Positions 34,645 to 43,546 of a stretch of 64,000 bases of DNA are shown piece after piece. A program made the translations under genes and the position numbers. The notes under the pieces were generated by a model. That model was not told where the DNA came from. It saw nothing but the letters and a program-made list of their open reading frames with translations, and searched no databases. The stretch spans positions 229,367 to 293,366 of the forward strand of contig RXJD01000002.1 in NCBI GenBank assembly GCA_003987775.1. The letters run 5' to 3'. Within the stretch, counting starts at the first letter, position 1. Every line of letters starts with the position of its first letter. Source of the stretch: Mycobacterium sp. Its GTDB lineage: Bacteria; Actinomycetota; Actinomycetes; Mycobacteriales; Mycobacteriaceae.

Positions 34645-35985
34645 TTGTCGGATCTATTGGCAGCTCCGGAAATGCTGGCGGCGGCAGCCAAAGACATCGC
34701 AACCGTTGGCTCGACCCTTGGTTCGGCCAACGCGCTCGCCGCGAGGAACACCACAGCGGTCGCCGCGGCCGCGGCTGATCAGGTGTCGGCGGCAGTCGCG
34801 TCGTTGTTCAGCGGCCACGCACAGCAGTACCAGGCATTCAGTAGCCAGTTCGCGGCGTTGCACGAACAGTTCGTCCAGGGGCTGACCGGAGCGGCCGGAA
34901 GCTACGCCGCCGCAGAAGCGTCTGCCGTGCAGACCCTGCAGCGCGACGTCCTCGGCGCCATCAATGCACCGACGCAAGCCCTACTCGGCCGCCCGCTGAT
35001 CGGTGACGGCGCCGACGGAACGGCAGGCAATCCCAACGGCGGTGCCGCCGGATTGCTGTACGGCAATGGCGGCAAAGGCTTTTCGCAAACCGCTGCCGGC
35101 GCTGCAGGGGGGAGTGGGGGCGCGGCGGGGTTGATCGGCAATGGCGGCTCCGGCGGCTCCGGCGGGACGGGTGCGGCCGGCGGTGCGGGCGGTGAGGGCG
35201 GCTGGCTGTTCGGCAACGGCGGCGCGGGCGGACAGGGCGGGGCCGGTTCGCTGGCCACGACAGCCATACGGGCCGGAGCCGGCGGAATGGGTGGAGCCGG
35301 CGGAGCGGCCGGCCTATTCGGTTCCGGGGGAGCGGGCGGCGCCGGCGGAGTCGGCGGTGACAACGGCGTCAGCGTCGTCGGGAATCCCCCCGCCGGCATG
35401 GGTGGCAACGGCGGCGCCGGTGCCCGCGGGGGACTGATCTTCGGCGATGCCGGAGCCGGAGGGCACGGCGGCAACGGCGGCAACGGGTTCCTCGACAGCA
35501 TCAGCAGCATCAGCATGTCCGGCGGAGCGGCCGGAGGCGGGGGCAACGGCGGCGCCGGCGGGGCGGCGGGACTGTTCGGTGCGGGCGGAGTGGGTGGGGT
35601 CGGCGGTACCGGCGGCTTCCCCGGGATTCCCAACCTGCCCCCGGCCGCCTCGGTGACGATTACTCCCGGTGCGACATTCAACTTCGCTGCTCAGGGTGGG
35701 GTCGGCGGGCCCGGCGGCAACGGCGGCAGCGGTGGCGTCGGCGGGTGGCTGTGGGGCGCCGCGGGAGCCGGCGGCCAGGGCGGCGCCGGCGGTGCCGCAA
35801 CGTACACGAACCTGGTCGGCACCACGCTGCTCGCCGCTCAGGGCGGAGCAGGCGGCAACGGCGGCAACGGGGCACCTGCCCGCCTGCTGGGCCCGGTCGG
35901 TGCGGGCGGTGCCGGCGGCCCCGGCGGCAGCGGCAACTTACAGGACGGCGCCGACGGGCTGCCGGGTGCCGACGGCCGCGGCTGA
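34645..35985 (+). CDS. PE_PGRS family protein, tandem paralogue of the preceding gene
   Basis: A 446-residue protein starting at TTG (GGGGGG upstream). The PE domain runs [20 protein letters not shown] to SYAAAEASA, with YAAAE. The linker is [19 protein letters not shown]. The PGRS part shares with its neighbour the landmarks [17 protein letters not shown] and [20 protein letters not shown] in the same order. A tandem duplication followed by divergence is likely. Confidence 0.92.
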   Translation: MSDLLAAPEMLAAAAKDIATVGSTLGSANALAARNTTAVAAAAADQVSAAVASLFSGHAQQYQAFSSQFAALHEQFVQGLTGAAGSYAAAEASAVQTLQRDVLGAINAPTQALLGRPLIGDGADGTAGNPNGGAAGLLYGNGGKGFSQTAAGAAGGSGGAAGLIGNGGSGGSGGTGAAGGAGGEGGWLFGNGGAGGQGGAGSLATTAIRAGAGGMGGAGGAAGLFGSGGAGGAGGVGGDNGVSVVGNPPAGMGGNGGAGARGGLIFGDAGAGGHGGNGGNGFLDSISSISMSGGAAGGGGNGGAGGAAGLFGAGGVGGVGGTGGFPGIPNLPPAASVTITPGATFNFAAQGGVGGPGGNGGSGGVGGWLWGAAGAGGQGGAGGAATYTNLVGTTLLAAQGGAGGNGGNGAPARLLGPVGAGGAGGPGGSGNLQDGADGLPGADGRG

Positions 35986-36019
35986 ACGGAGAGCAGACGC
36001 CGCGAAAGCGCGCGGCCGC

Positions 36020-36847
36020 CTAGCCCGCTTGCCCGTTTTTCTCGAGGTCGTTCTTGATGGCCGCGATCGCGTCCACCGGAGTCAGATTCTGTCCCTGCCC
36101 GTTCTGCCCGAGCTGGGGCCAACCCGCGCCGTCGGGTCCGCGCAACTGATCCCAGATGTCGCGCACCTTGTTCAGCAGTTCGGTCTGTTCGTCGTCGGAA
36201 AGAGCCATCAGCCATCCTTCGCTCGTTGCGATGCCGCACGCGGCGGCGAATTGTTGCGGGGTGAGCCCGTCGGCGGAGTTCATGTCACAGCGGCCGAACG
36301 GTGGCGCGCCCTGCGGAAGATTCGGGCTGTAGCCGTTGCCGTCGGTGTACTGGTGGGCGACCTGGCCGGGCAGATTCGGATTCGACCCGTATCCCGCCGC
36401 GACCACGCGGAGGCCGGCCGGGCGCACCCGCCACATGTTGTAGAAGTCATAGGCGTTGGCGTACCCGATGATTCGGGCCGCCGAGCCTGCGTAGTCGGCC
36501 AGATTCCAATACAGCGCATTGATCCAGCTCGACCCGTCGCCGGGCGGGTTGCCCCCGGATTCGACGTCGAGCATCAGCGCAACCCGCGGATGCAGGCCGC
36601 CTTCGGCATCGATCATCGCGCGCACGGTGTCCGCGTTGGCCTGCCAATTGGGGCGGACGTAGGTATAGACGATGCCGAATGTCATTCGGCCACTGTCTAT
36701 TGCGCCACGCATCCATGCGTAATTGCGCGCGAAGTTGTGATCCCGGTAGGTGCCATCGCTGACACGAATCGATAACACCTGGTACGGATATGAGTCATTA
36801 ACCGGCACTTGGTATTCCGAGACGTCGGCGAACAAGGTATCAGTCAC
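36020..36847 (-). CDS. GH25-like lysozyme domain protein of mycobacteriophage type
   Basis: A 275-residue protein. The N-terminal ~200 residues have the glycoside hydrolase 25 pattern: DVSEYQ near the start, GIVYTYVRPNW, and the acidic pair in LMLDVESGGNPPG. The C-terminal tail (LSDDEQTELLNKVRDIWDQLRG to residue 275) is of a type common at the ends of mycobacteriophage lysins and tail proteins. No signal peptide is visible, and no holin or other phage gene lies beside it. It is therefore probably a domesticated or stranded phage gene. GTG start at 36847. Confidence 0.75.
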   Translation of the reverse strand: MTDTLFADVSEYQVPVNDSYPYQVLSIRVSDGTYRDHNFARNYAWMRGAIDSGRMTFGIVYTYVRPNWQANADTVRAMIDAEGGLHPRVALMLDVESGGNPPGDGSSWINALYWNLADYAGSAARIIGYANAYDFYNMWRVRPAGLRVVAAGYGSNPNLPGQVAHQYTDGNGYSPNLPQGAPPFGRCDMNSADGLTPQQFAAACGIATSEGWLMALSDDEQTELLNKVRDIWDQLRGPDGAGWPQLGQNGQGQNLTPVDAIAAIKNDLEKNGQAG

Positions 36848-36925
36848 CGTGCCGTTATCCCCCTCTACTGCAACCCTTTTACCGGCTGCCCATGGTACAG
36901 CCGCGGACCGTCAGGCAATGGCCGG

Positions 36926-36931
36926 TATCGT
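36926..36931 (+). promoter_or_regulatory. -10 hexamer of leaderless MmcQ/YjbR-like mRNA
   Basis: TATCGT 7 nt before the ATG at 36939. Confidence 0.55.
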
Positions 36932-36938
36932 CGCCGGT

Positions 36939-37352
36939 ATGGCTGATCGGCCCGCGAAGGTCGGCGACGTGCATCGGATCGCCGCGTCGATGCCACACGT
37001 CAAGCGGCTGGAGGGCCCGAAGGGCAACCCGATCTATCAGGTGGGCGGGAAGTCGTTCGTCTTCTTCCGTACCCCGCAGCCGGATTGCACCGATCCCGAC
37101 ACCGGAGAGCGCTGGGCCGACGTGATCATGCTGTGGGTGGAGTCGGAGAGCGACAAGCTCGCCCTGATCCAGGACCCTGACTCGCCGTTTTTCAGCTCTT
37201 CGCATTTCGACGGGCACCCCTCGGTGCTGGTGCGCGCCAGCCGGCTGGCCGAGATCGGCCTGACCGAGTTGACCGAGCTGATTCAGGACGCGTGGCTGTC
37301 CCGCGCATCGAATAGGCGCGCCGCGTCCTGGCTGGCAGCGCAAGGCGGCTGA
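36939..37352 (+). CDS. MmcQ/YjbR-like small protein
   Basis: A 137-residue protein with the CyaY-like/YjbR pattern: DVHRIAASMPHVKRLEGPKG, YQVGGKSFVFFRTP, and a C-terminal ELTELIQDAWLSRAS helix. YjbR proteins have a double-wing DNA-binding-like fold; function is unknown. Of the possible ATGs (36918, 36939), I chose 36939 because of the -10 hexamer upstream and the conserved MADRPAKVGDV start. It is divergent from the phage-type lysozyme gene. Confidence 0.75.
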   Translation: MADRPAKVGDVHRIAASMPHVKRLEGPKGNPIYQVGGKSFVFFRTPQPDCTDPDTGERWADVIMLWVESESDKLALIQDPDSPFFSSSHFDGHPSVLVRASRLAEIGLTELTELIQDAWLSRASNRRAASWLAAQGG

Positions 37353-37458
37353 TAGCGGCTCATTCAGGGCTGACTCCCCCGCTGTTTTCATGTTTAGGCA
37401 TGAGTACAACGGGCAACGCTGCAGTCGGGAATTGTGTCGGGCAACAATGGAGGTTTCT

Positions 37459-37710
37459 ATGTATCGCGGTCGCGGAATTCTCGGGGTAATTGTCCTGGTG
37501 TGGCTGCTCATAGGGGTCCTCGCGGCCTGGCAGCGCGATTACTTCAAGGGCGAGGAAACCAGTTGTGCCTCACTGGGAACCGTCGCAGTCACGGTGATAG
37601 CGGGGCCATTGAATTACATGGGCGTAAATCCGAAAGTGAAAGACTGCCACGCGCCCCGGTTGCCACAGCCCAGTGCAATGCAATCAATCGGTTATGTCCC
37701 TGCTAGGTAA
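37459..37710 (+). CDS. small single-pass membrane protein
   Basis: An 83-residue protein with one N-terminal TM helix (GILGVIVLVWLLIGVLAAW) followed by an outside domain with two Cys residues (TSCASLG and VKDCHAP) that could pair. The ATG at 37459 has GGAGG 6 nt upstream; the longer ORF from 37390 has no such signal. Similar short proteins are common in mycobacteria but have no known function. The next small gene starts 12 nt after it ends. Confidence 0.72.
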   Translation: MYRGRGILGVIVLVWLLIGVLAAWQRDYFKGEETSCASLGTVAVTVIAGPLNYMGVNPKVKDCHAPRLPQPSAMQSIGYVPAR

Positions 37711-37722
37711 AGGAAAGTTCTC

Positions 37723-37878
37723 ATGATTGTCGTCGGCGCCCTCTTGCTGATCTTAGGTTTCGTCTTCGGCGTGCATTTGTTGTCAGTGCTTGGAGTAGTC
37801 CTGCTTGTTGTCGGTGCGGTCATGTGGGCCATGGGCTCCGTCGGCCGTCCCGTCGCGGGCCGGCGTAACTGGTACTAA
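37723..37878 (+). CDS. 51-residue two-TM protein (DUF6131-like)
   Basis: A tiny ORF with two hydrophobic helices (VVGALLLILGFVFGVHLLSV and LGVVLLVVGAVMWAMG), ending SVGRPVAGRRNWY, a tail widely conserved in mycobacteria. AAGGAAAG lies 7-8 nt before the ATG. Function unknown. It forms a pair with the upstream small membrane gene. Confidence 0.75.
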   Translation: MIVVGALLLILGFVFGVHLLSVLGVVLLVVGAVMWAMGSVGRPVAGRRNWY

Positions 37879-37974
37879 CAAGATCTAAATCGGCGTCGGA
37901 TCCGGCCGCGTGCCCGCTGGTTGGTGGGATGCGGCCGGGTCGGATGCGTCGGGGTTACCGATACCAGCCCGGCG

Positions 37975-39294
37975 CTAGGGGCCACCCAGCCCCGCCACGC
38001 CATCCTGACCCAGTAGCAGCCCGCCGGTGCCGCGGCCGCCCGCTTTGCCGATGGTGGGGCCAAATCCGCCGTTACCGCCGTTGCCGCCGTTGCCGATCAG
38101 GTTAGCGTTGCCGCCCTTGCCGCCGTCGCCGCCAACGGGACTTACGCCGCCGCCCCCGCCGCCTCCGGCGCCGCCGTCGCCGCCATCGCCGAACAGGCCG
38201 GATTGCCCGCCATTACCGCCGTGGCCGCCGGTTTGGCCGGCCCCTCCGGCGCCGCCGCCACCGCCGTTGCCCCACAGGCTGCCGGCGTAGCCGCCATTCC
38301 CGCCGATTCCCCCAGTTCCGCTGGCGCTCGCATCCCCACCCGTGCCGCCGGCGCCGCCGCTGCCGAAGAGGCCGCTGGCGGAGCCCCCGGTGCCACCAGC
38401 GCCGCCGAAGCTACCGAAACCACCGGCGCCGCCGGCACCGCCCGAACCGGAGAAAGAACCCGAGGTGCCGCCGGTACCTCCGCGCCCCGCGCTGCCGGTG
38501 ACAGCACCGCCGCCGGCGCCGCCGGCGCCGCCGTCGCCGACGAACTGGACCGCTGCGCCGCCGGCCCCGCCTTGTCCGCCGAAGATGAGGCCCGACCCGC
38601 CGGTGCCGCCGATGCCGCCGGTGCCGAACAGGCCGGCCACACCGCCCGCCCCGCCGTCGCCGCCGCTTGCCGACAACCCTCTGCCGCCGTTGCCCCCGGC
38701 ACCTCCGGTACCGAACAACCCGCCCGCACCGCCAACCCCGCCGGCGCCCCCCTGGACGGTGCCGAACCCACCCGCCCCTCCGGCGCCGCCGTTGCCGAAC
38801 AGGCCAGCGGCCCCGCCGCTGCCGCCCTTACCGCCGACCGTGCCGGTGGCCCCCGACCCGCCCGCCCCGCCGTTGCCGAACAAGATGCCGCCGTCACCGC
38901 CTTTGGCCCCGCTTCCCGGGGCGGCGTTGGCGCCGTTGCCGATCAGTGGGCGCCCCAACAGCGCCAGGGTGGGCGCATTGATCAGATCCAGGACCGGTTG
39001 CAGGGGAGTCGCGGCGGTGGCCTCGGCGCCGGCATAGGCCGCCGCACCGGCAGACAACGACTGCACAAACTGCTGATGGAGCGCCGCCGCCTGATTGCTC
39101 AGCGTCTGAAACGCCTGCCCGTGCGTGCCGAATAACGCCGCGATGGCTGCCGACACTTCGTCGGCACCGGCCGCCAGCAGCGATGTGGTGGGGGCAGCCG
39201 CCGTCGCGGTAGCCGAGCGCAGTGCCGAGTCGATACCGGCCAGATCTGCGGCCGCCGTTGCGAGCAACTCCGGGGTCGCGAGAACAAAAGACAT
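37975..39294 (-). CDS. PE_PGRS family protein
   Basis: A 439-residue protein starting [20 protein letters not shown]. The PE domain ends with YAGAE, the linker is [16 protein letters not shown], and the rest is an unusually uniform PGRS of Gly-Gly-Ala/Ser/Thr triplets with repeated AAGLFG(T/N/S)GG modules. No PPE partner lies beside it. It is separated from the small gene at 39537 by 242 bp in which I see no gene. Confidence 0.93.
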   Translation of the reverse strand: MSFVLATPELLATAAADLAGIDSALRSATATAAAPTTSLLAAGADEVSAAIAALFGTHGQAFQTLSNQAAALHQQFVQSLSAGAAAYAGAEATAATPLQPVLDLINAPTLALLGRPLIGNGANAAPGSGAKGGDGGILFGNGGAGGSGATGTVGGKGGSGGAAGLFGNGGAGGAGGFGTVQGGAGGVGGAGGLFGTGGAGGNGGRGLSASGGDGGAGGVAGLFGTGGIGGTGGSGLIFGGQGGAGGAAVQFVGDGGAGGAGGGAVTGSAGRGGTGGTSGSFSGSGGAGGAGGFGSFGGAGGTGGSASGLFGSGGAGGTGGDASASGTGGIGGNGGYAGSLWGNGGGGGAGGAGQTGGHGGNGGQSGLFGDGGDGGAGGGGGGGVSPVGGDGGKGGNANLIGNGGNGGNGGFGPTIGKAGGRGTGGLLLGQDGVAGLGGP

Positions 39295-39536
39295 GTGATG
39301 CCTCCCTTTTCCAGCGGCCAGTTATCAGGGGCGTCTTGAGTGTTCGCCGCTTTGCCGCACGAAGCCGTGGTTAAGTTCGACGCTATTGGCGCGACGACCC
39401 TCGATAAATCGGGTGTTTCCCTACGTTCGCCCGGCAGCTCAACCGGCCGCGGGCACGGGCCGCGGGCACGGGGAATGCGAAGCCATCGGCATCCTGCGCG
39501 CGCTCGTCGGAAGCTACGAACTCGTGCAAGGTCCAG

Positions 39537-39812
39537 TCAGGTAGAGGTGGCGGTGGCGGTGGCCAGCCGCGACGCCGGAATTCCGGCGCAGTCGCACGTC
39601 TGGCCGACGAGATCGGCGGACTCCGCGGTGAACACGCCGAACAACACTTCGTCAGCCGGGACTGACACCATCGTCAGCAGCCGGACGGGATGACCGCGGG
39701 CACTCATGTCCGCTGCGATGGCCGCCAGCTTGTTCGCCGTCTGGCTGAGCGCCGCCTCGGTGACCGGGGGCTGGTACCACTCGACCAGATAGCACGCTGC
39801 GGTAGTGCTCAT
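39537..39812 (-). CDS. small DUF4242-like protein
   Basis: A 91-residue protein: MSTTAACYLVEWYQPPVTEAA, then VRLLTMVSVPADEVLFGVFTAES, ending in an Ala/Thr tail. The YLVEWY start and the later V-P-x-D-E-V-x-F segment resemble the DUF4242/nickel-binding-like alpha-beta fold. Function is not known. It lies 67 bp downstream of the large LuxR-type regulator on the same strand, but TAGCCT 7 nt before the ATG suggests its own leaderless transcript. Confidence 0.65.
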   Translation of the reverse strand: MSTTAACYLVEWYQPPVTEAALSQTANKLAAIAADMSARGHPVRLLTMVSVPADEVLFGVFTAESADLVGQTCDCAGIPASRLATATATST

Positions 39813-39819
39813 GGGATGG

Positions 39820-39825
39820 AGGCTA
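39820..39825 (-). promoter_or_regulatory. -10 hexamer of leaderless DUF4242-like mRNA
   Basis: TAGCCT on the minus strand, 7 nt before the ATG at 39812. Confidence 0.5.
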
Positions 39826-39879
39826 GGCGCCGCGGCGGTCACGTAAATCGGGTGTTTCCCTCGTCCTGCGCATCGGTCA

Positions 39880-42663
39880 TCAGCCCGGGCGCGTCTGGGA
39901 AGGCGAGCTGGGTGGCGCCATCGTCGGCCCCATATGTACGCCGAGTTCGGCCCGCGAGCGGATGCCGAGTTTGCGGTAGACGCGGGCCAGGTTGGCTTCG
40001 ACGGTTTTGGGGCTGATGAACAGGGCGGCGGCGACGGCGCGGTTGGTCATGCCCGAGGCGGCCAGTTCGGCCACCCGCTGCTCGGAAGGGGTGAGCGTAG
40101 TCGCCGCGTGGGGGCCGACGTTGGCCCGTGCCAGTTCGGTGCGGGCGCGGTCGGCCCACAGCGGGGTGCCCAGGCGCTCGAAGGCCTCCAGCGCCTGTTG
40201 CAGATAGGAGGCGGCGGCGTGGTTGTGGCGCCGCCGCCGTTCGAGCTGGCCGGCCAATAGCTGGATGCGGGCGTATTCGAAGGGCATGGGCAGGCGCCGG
40301 TGTTGGATCATCGCGCCTTCGACTGCGTCGATCGCGGCGTCGAGGTCCCCGTGTGCGGCGAGCAACATGGCGCGCCCGCGCGCGCCGCACGCCAGCATCC
40401 ACGCCCGATCCAGCCGGCGCCCGTTGCGTTCCAGCATGTCGACGAGGGGTTCCGCATCAGCAAGCCGCCCCTCGGCAACGAAGCTTTGCACCGCATCCGG
40501 AACAAACCACGCGCCGAAAATCTCCGTCGCCTCGGGATTGGCGCGGAGCCTGTCGGCGAGCGGTTCCAGCGCGGTGATGGCGGCGCGATGATGACCCAGC
40601 GATACCTCCAGGAAACCCAGCGTCGCCATAGTCCAGCCGGCAAGCAACACCGACCCGCAGTCGCGGGTGGGTTCGATCGCCCGCCGTAGGTCACGGCGTG
40701 CGTCGGCCTCGTGCCCGGCGTAGGCCTCGGCCAGAGCTCTGATAGTCAACGCAGCCGACAGCGGTAGTGGCCCGTCGAGCTGCGAGGCCAATTGCACCGC
40801 GTTCTGGGCGATCAGCGCAGCGTCGGTGAATGCCGCCCGCCAGATTGCGGTCAGACCTTCGTGGTAGGCGACGAAGACTAGGTCGCTTTCCTCGCCGCGC
40901 TCGATGCACCGTTGCCTGACCCTGCGGAAGCCGTCCTGTGCGGCGTCGAGCCGACCGGTCCATGCGTGTGTCAGCGCAGCATGAACGCTGGGTCGGAACA
41001 TCACCGATGACGCCGACTCGGGCGACTCCAATTCCATTGCTTGCGAAAGCGTTTCATCGTCGCTACCGCTGCCGGCGAGCAAACCGACCGTCACCTTCAT
41101 CCCCAACGCCTGACTCAGCGTTTGTGGATCACCAACAGTGTGTGCATCCTTCTGCGCGTCGTGGATACTGCGCACCGACGCGGCGAATTCACCGATGTGA
41201 ATCTGCACCCAGGCCAGCGAGATCAGAATGCGCGCGCGCAGAGCGGGGTCCTCGGCCGCGCACCCGAGCGCCTGGTGCAGATGGTCGGCGGCGGTCACCA
41301 GACTGCCCTCGAGCTGGCTCATCACGGCGAGCAGGCTGGATGCTTCCGCGCGCACCCCACACGCTGAAGTCTGTGTGACGACCTCTTCGAGCAGTCGGCG
41401 GGCGCGTGCGCTGTTGCCGCTATTGAAAAGGAAGCCCGCCAACCGGATTCGTCGATGCGGCGTATCGCCGCCGAGCTTGACGGCGAGGTCCAACAGCTCG
41501 GCTGCGGCGATAGGCGCACCTCGTTTACTGGCCGACTGTGCCGCCGCGTCCAGGGCTCGCAGCGTCTGGTGGTCGCCCGTTGTCGTGGCCAGGGCGAGGT
41601 GTCGCGCACGCAGTTCGGGCTCGGCGACGATGTCAGCGAGTCGACGATGGATGGCGCGGCGCTGCGGTGGGGAGGCGCTGGCGTAGATGCCCGAAGCCAG
41701 CAGGGGATGCTCGAACCGCAGGCGATTGCCCTCGTAACGGATGATGCCCGTGGATTCGGCGTCGGCGAGCAGCGCGACGACATCAGCGGCGGCGTTGTCG
41801 GTCGCCCGCGCGATCAGATCGACCGTCGGCGACCTGGCGCACGCGGCGGCGAGCAGGGCCGCGCGTGCGTCGGCGTCCACTCCGGCGAGGCGAGTTCGGA
41901 CCAGCTGGGACAGCGATCCCGGCATGGGCACTTCGGATTCTCCGGCTGCCCGGGCCAGCTCCAACGCATAAAACGGGTTTCCGCCCGACAACTCGCTGAT
42001 GCGCACCATCGTCGGCCGGGGCAGCGACCGCCCGAGTCGTCGCACCACCACGGTGTGCAAGGCACCTACGCTCAGCGGACCGATCGTGAGTCGCCGGTCG
42101 GCGTCGGGGCGAGGCAGCCGCAGCCAGGACACATCCACCCCGGAAATTGCGTCCGTGCGCAGCGTCGTCAGTACCCCGACGGATCCGGACAATCGCCTCG
42201 CGGCGAACTCGATGACGGCGGCGCTGGACTGGTCGAGCCACTGCAGGTCGTCGATAGCGACCACGACGCAACCGGATTCAGACAGGCCGTCGATAACCGA
42301 TAGAAACGCCGCGGCTACCGCACGCGGGTCCGTCGGCGCGCCGTCGAAGTCACCGCGCAGCGCAATCCGATCGAGTGCGATCCGTTGCGGTGCGGGCAGA
42401 TCGGCCAACACGGCGGCGTTGACATCGCTCACCAAGTCGGTCAGCGATGCATACGCCAGGACGGACTCCGACTGCGCGGTCCTGGTCGAAAGCACGCGGC
42501 AGCCGCGCTCGCGGGCCTGTTCGATCGCGGCCAACCAGATGGTGGTCTTGCCGATCCCTGCGTCGCCCTCGATCACCAGGCTGCTCGGCGCGGTGGCCGC
42601 GGCATCGAGAAACTCGACGATCGCCGCCGCCTCCGTCTCCCGGCCAACCACTCCCATGGCCAC
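39880..42663 (-). CDS. LuxR-family ATP-binding transcriptional regulator (LAL/MalT-like)
   Basis: A 927-residue STAND-type regulator. Walker A is EGDAGIGKTT (residues ~32-41), Walker B is VVVAIDDLQWLD (near residue 130), and a TPR-like helical middle spans about residues 380-830. A LuxR helix-turn-helix lies at the C-terminus (LTPSEQRVAELAASGMTNRAVA; KTVEANLARVYRKLGIRSR). Such proteins couple inducer and ATP binding to promoter activation. It starts at GTG 42663 or ATG 42657. It diverges from tcrX across 178 bp. The obvious local target is the small gene downstream. Confidence 0.88.
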   Translation of the reverse strand: MAMGVVGRETEAAAIVEFLDAAATAPSSLVIEGDAGIGKTTIWLAAIEQARERGCRVLSTRTAQSESVLAYASLTDLVSDVNAAVLADLPAPQRIALDRIALRGDFDGAPTDPRAVAAAFLSVIDGLSESGCVVVAIDDLQWLDQSSAAVIEFAARRLSGSVGVLTTLRTDAISGVDVSWLRLPRPDADRRLTIGPLSVGALHTVVVRRLGRSLPRPTMVRISELSGGNPFYALELARAAGESEVPMPGSLSQLVRTRLAGVDADARAALLAAACARSPTVDLIARATDNAAADVVALLADAESTGIIRYEGNRLRFEHPLLASGIYASASPPQRRAIHRRLADIVAEPELRARHLALATTTGDHQTLRALDAAAQSASKRGAPIAAAELLDLAVKLGGDTPHRRIRLAGFLFNSGNSARARRLLEEVVTQTSACGVRAEASSLLAVMSQLEGSLVTAADHLHQALGCAAEDPALRARILISLAWVQIHIGEFAASVRSIHDAQKDAHTVGDPQTLSQALGMKVTVGLLAGSGSDDETLSQAMELESPESASSVMFRPSVHAALTHAWTGRLDAAQDGFRRVRQRCIERGEESDLVFVAYHEGLTAIWRAAFTDAALIAQNAVQLASQLDGPLPLSAALTIRALAEAYAGHEADARRDLRRAIEPTRDCGSVLLAGWTMATLGFLEVSLGHHRAAITALEPLADRLRANPEATEIFGAWFVPDAVQSFVAEGRLADAEPLVDMLERNGRRLDRAWMLACGARGRAMLLAAHGDLDAAIDAVEGAMIQHRRLPMPFEYARIQLLAGQLERRRRHNHAAASYLQQALEAFERLGTPLWADRARTELARANVGPHAATTLTPSEQRVAELAASGMTNRAVAAALFISPKTVEANLARVYRKLGIRSRAELGVHMGPTMAPPSSPSQTRPG

Positions 42664-42841
42664 GGAGCGATTATCGCAATTATTGGCCGGCTTCCAGCGC
42701 GTATTGCGCCAACGTCAACCGGCCGACGGCACCACAACCGGCGCGGCCTTTCACAGCTGGGGCATAGGGATGCCATAGCCTCGGCCCAGTCGGGTGCGGA
42801 TACTGGAACTCGTGGCGGCTCCCCGAACTGAACGCGTGGTC

Positions 42842-43546
42842 ATGTGCCGCGCCGACGGCCAACCGGTCACCGTGCTGGTGGTGGACGACGAACCTGTGCT
42901 GGCCGAGATGGTGTCGATGGCCCTGCGCTACGAAGGCTGGAACATCGCAACGGCGGGTGACGGCTCATCGGCCATCGCCGCCGCCCGTGCCGAACGCCCC
43001 GACGTCGTCGTGCTCGACGTAATGCTGCCCGACATGAGCGGTTTGGACGTCCTGCACCGGTTGCGTCAGGAGAATCCCGGTCTGCCGGTGCTGCTGCTGA
43101 CGGCCAAGGACGCCGTGGAAGACCGTATCGCCGGATTGACCGCCGGCGGAGACGATTACGTCACCAAGCCGTTCAGCATCGAAGAGGTGGTGCTGCGGTT
43201 GCGCGCCCTGCTGCGGCGCACCGGCGTGACCACCGTGGACAGCGGAGCCCAACTCGTCGTCGGCGATCTCGTCCTCGACGAAGACAGCCACGAGGTGACC
43301 CGGGCAGGTGAACCGATTTCGTTGACGTCCACCGAGTTTGAACTCCTGCGGTTCATGATGCGCAACGCCAAGCGGGTGCTGAGCAAGGCGCAGATTCTGG
43401 ACCGCGTATGGAGTTACGACTTTGGTGGCCGATCCAACATCGTCGAGCTCTACATCTCCTACCTGCGCAAGAAGATCGACAACGGTCGCGAACCCATGAT
43501 CCACACGCTGCGCGGCGCAGGATATGTCCTCAAGCCGGCGCGCTAG
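42842..43546 (+). CDS. tcrX: two-component response regulator TcrX
   Basis: A 234-residue OmpR-family regulator, the same length as M. tuberculosis TcrX. The receiver domain has acidic residues DDE (15-17), the phospho-acceptor Asp59 in VVLDVMLPDMSG, and the conserved Lys in VTKPFS. The C-terminal winged helix reads SLTSTEFELLRFMM and VWSYDFGGRSNIVELYISYLRKK. It starts at ATG 42842 (MCRADGQPVTVLVVDDEP). It overlaps tcrY by 23 bp. TcrXY is linked to iron limitation and starvation responses in M. tuberculosis. Confidence 0.95.
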   Translation: MCRADGQPVTVLVVDDEPVLAEMVSMALRYEGWNIATAGDGSSAIAAARAERPDVVVLDVMLPDMSGLDVLHRLRQENPGLPVLLLTAKDAVEDRIAGLTAGGDDYVTKPFSIEEVVLRLRALLRRTGVTTVDSGAQLVVGDLVLDEDSHEVTRAGEPISLTSTEFELLRFMMRNAKRVLSKAQILDRVWSYDFGGRSNIVELYISYLRKKIDNGREPMIHTLRGAGYVLKPAR

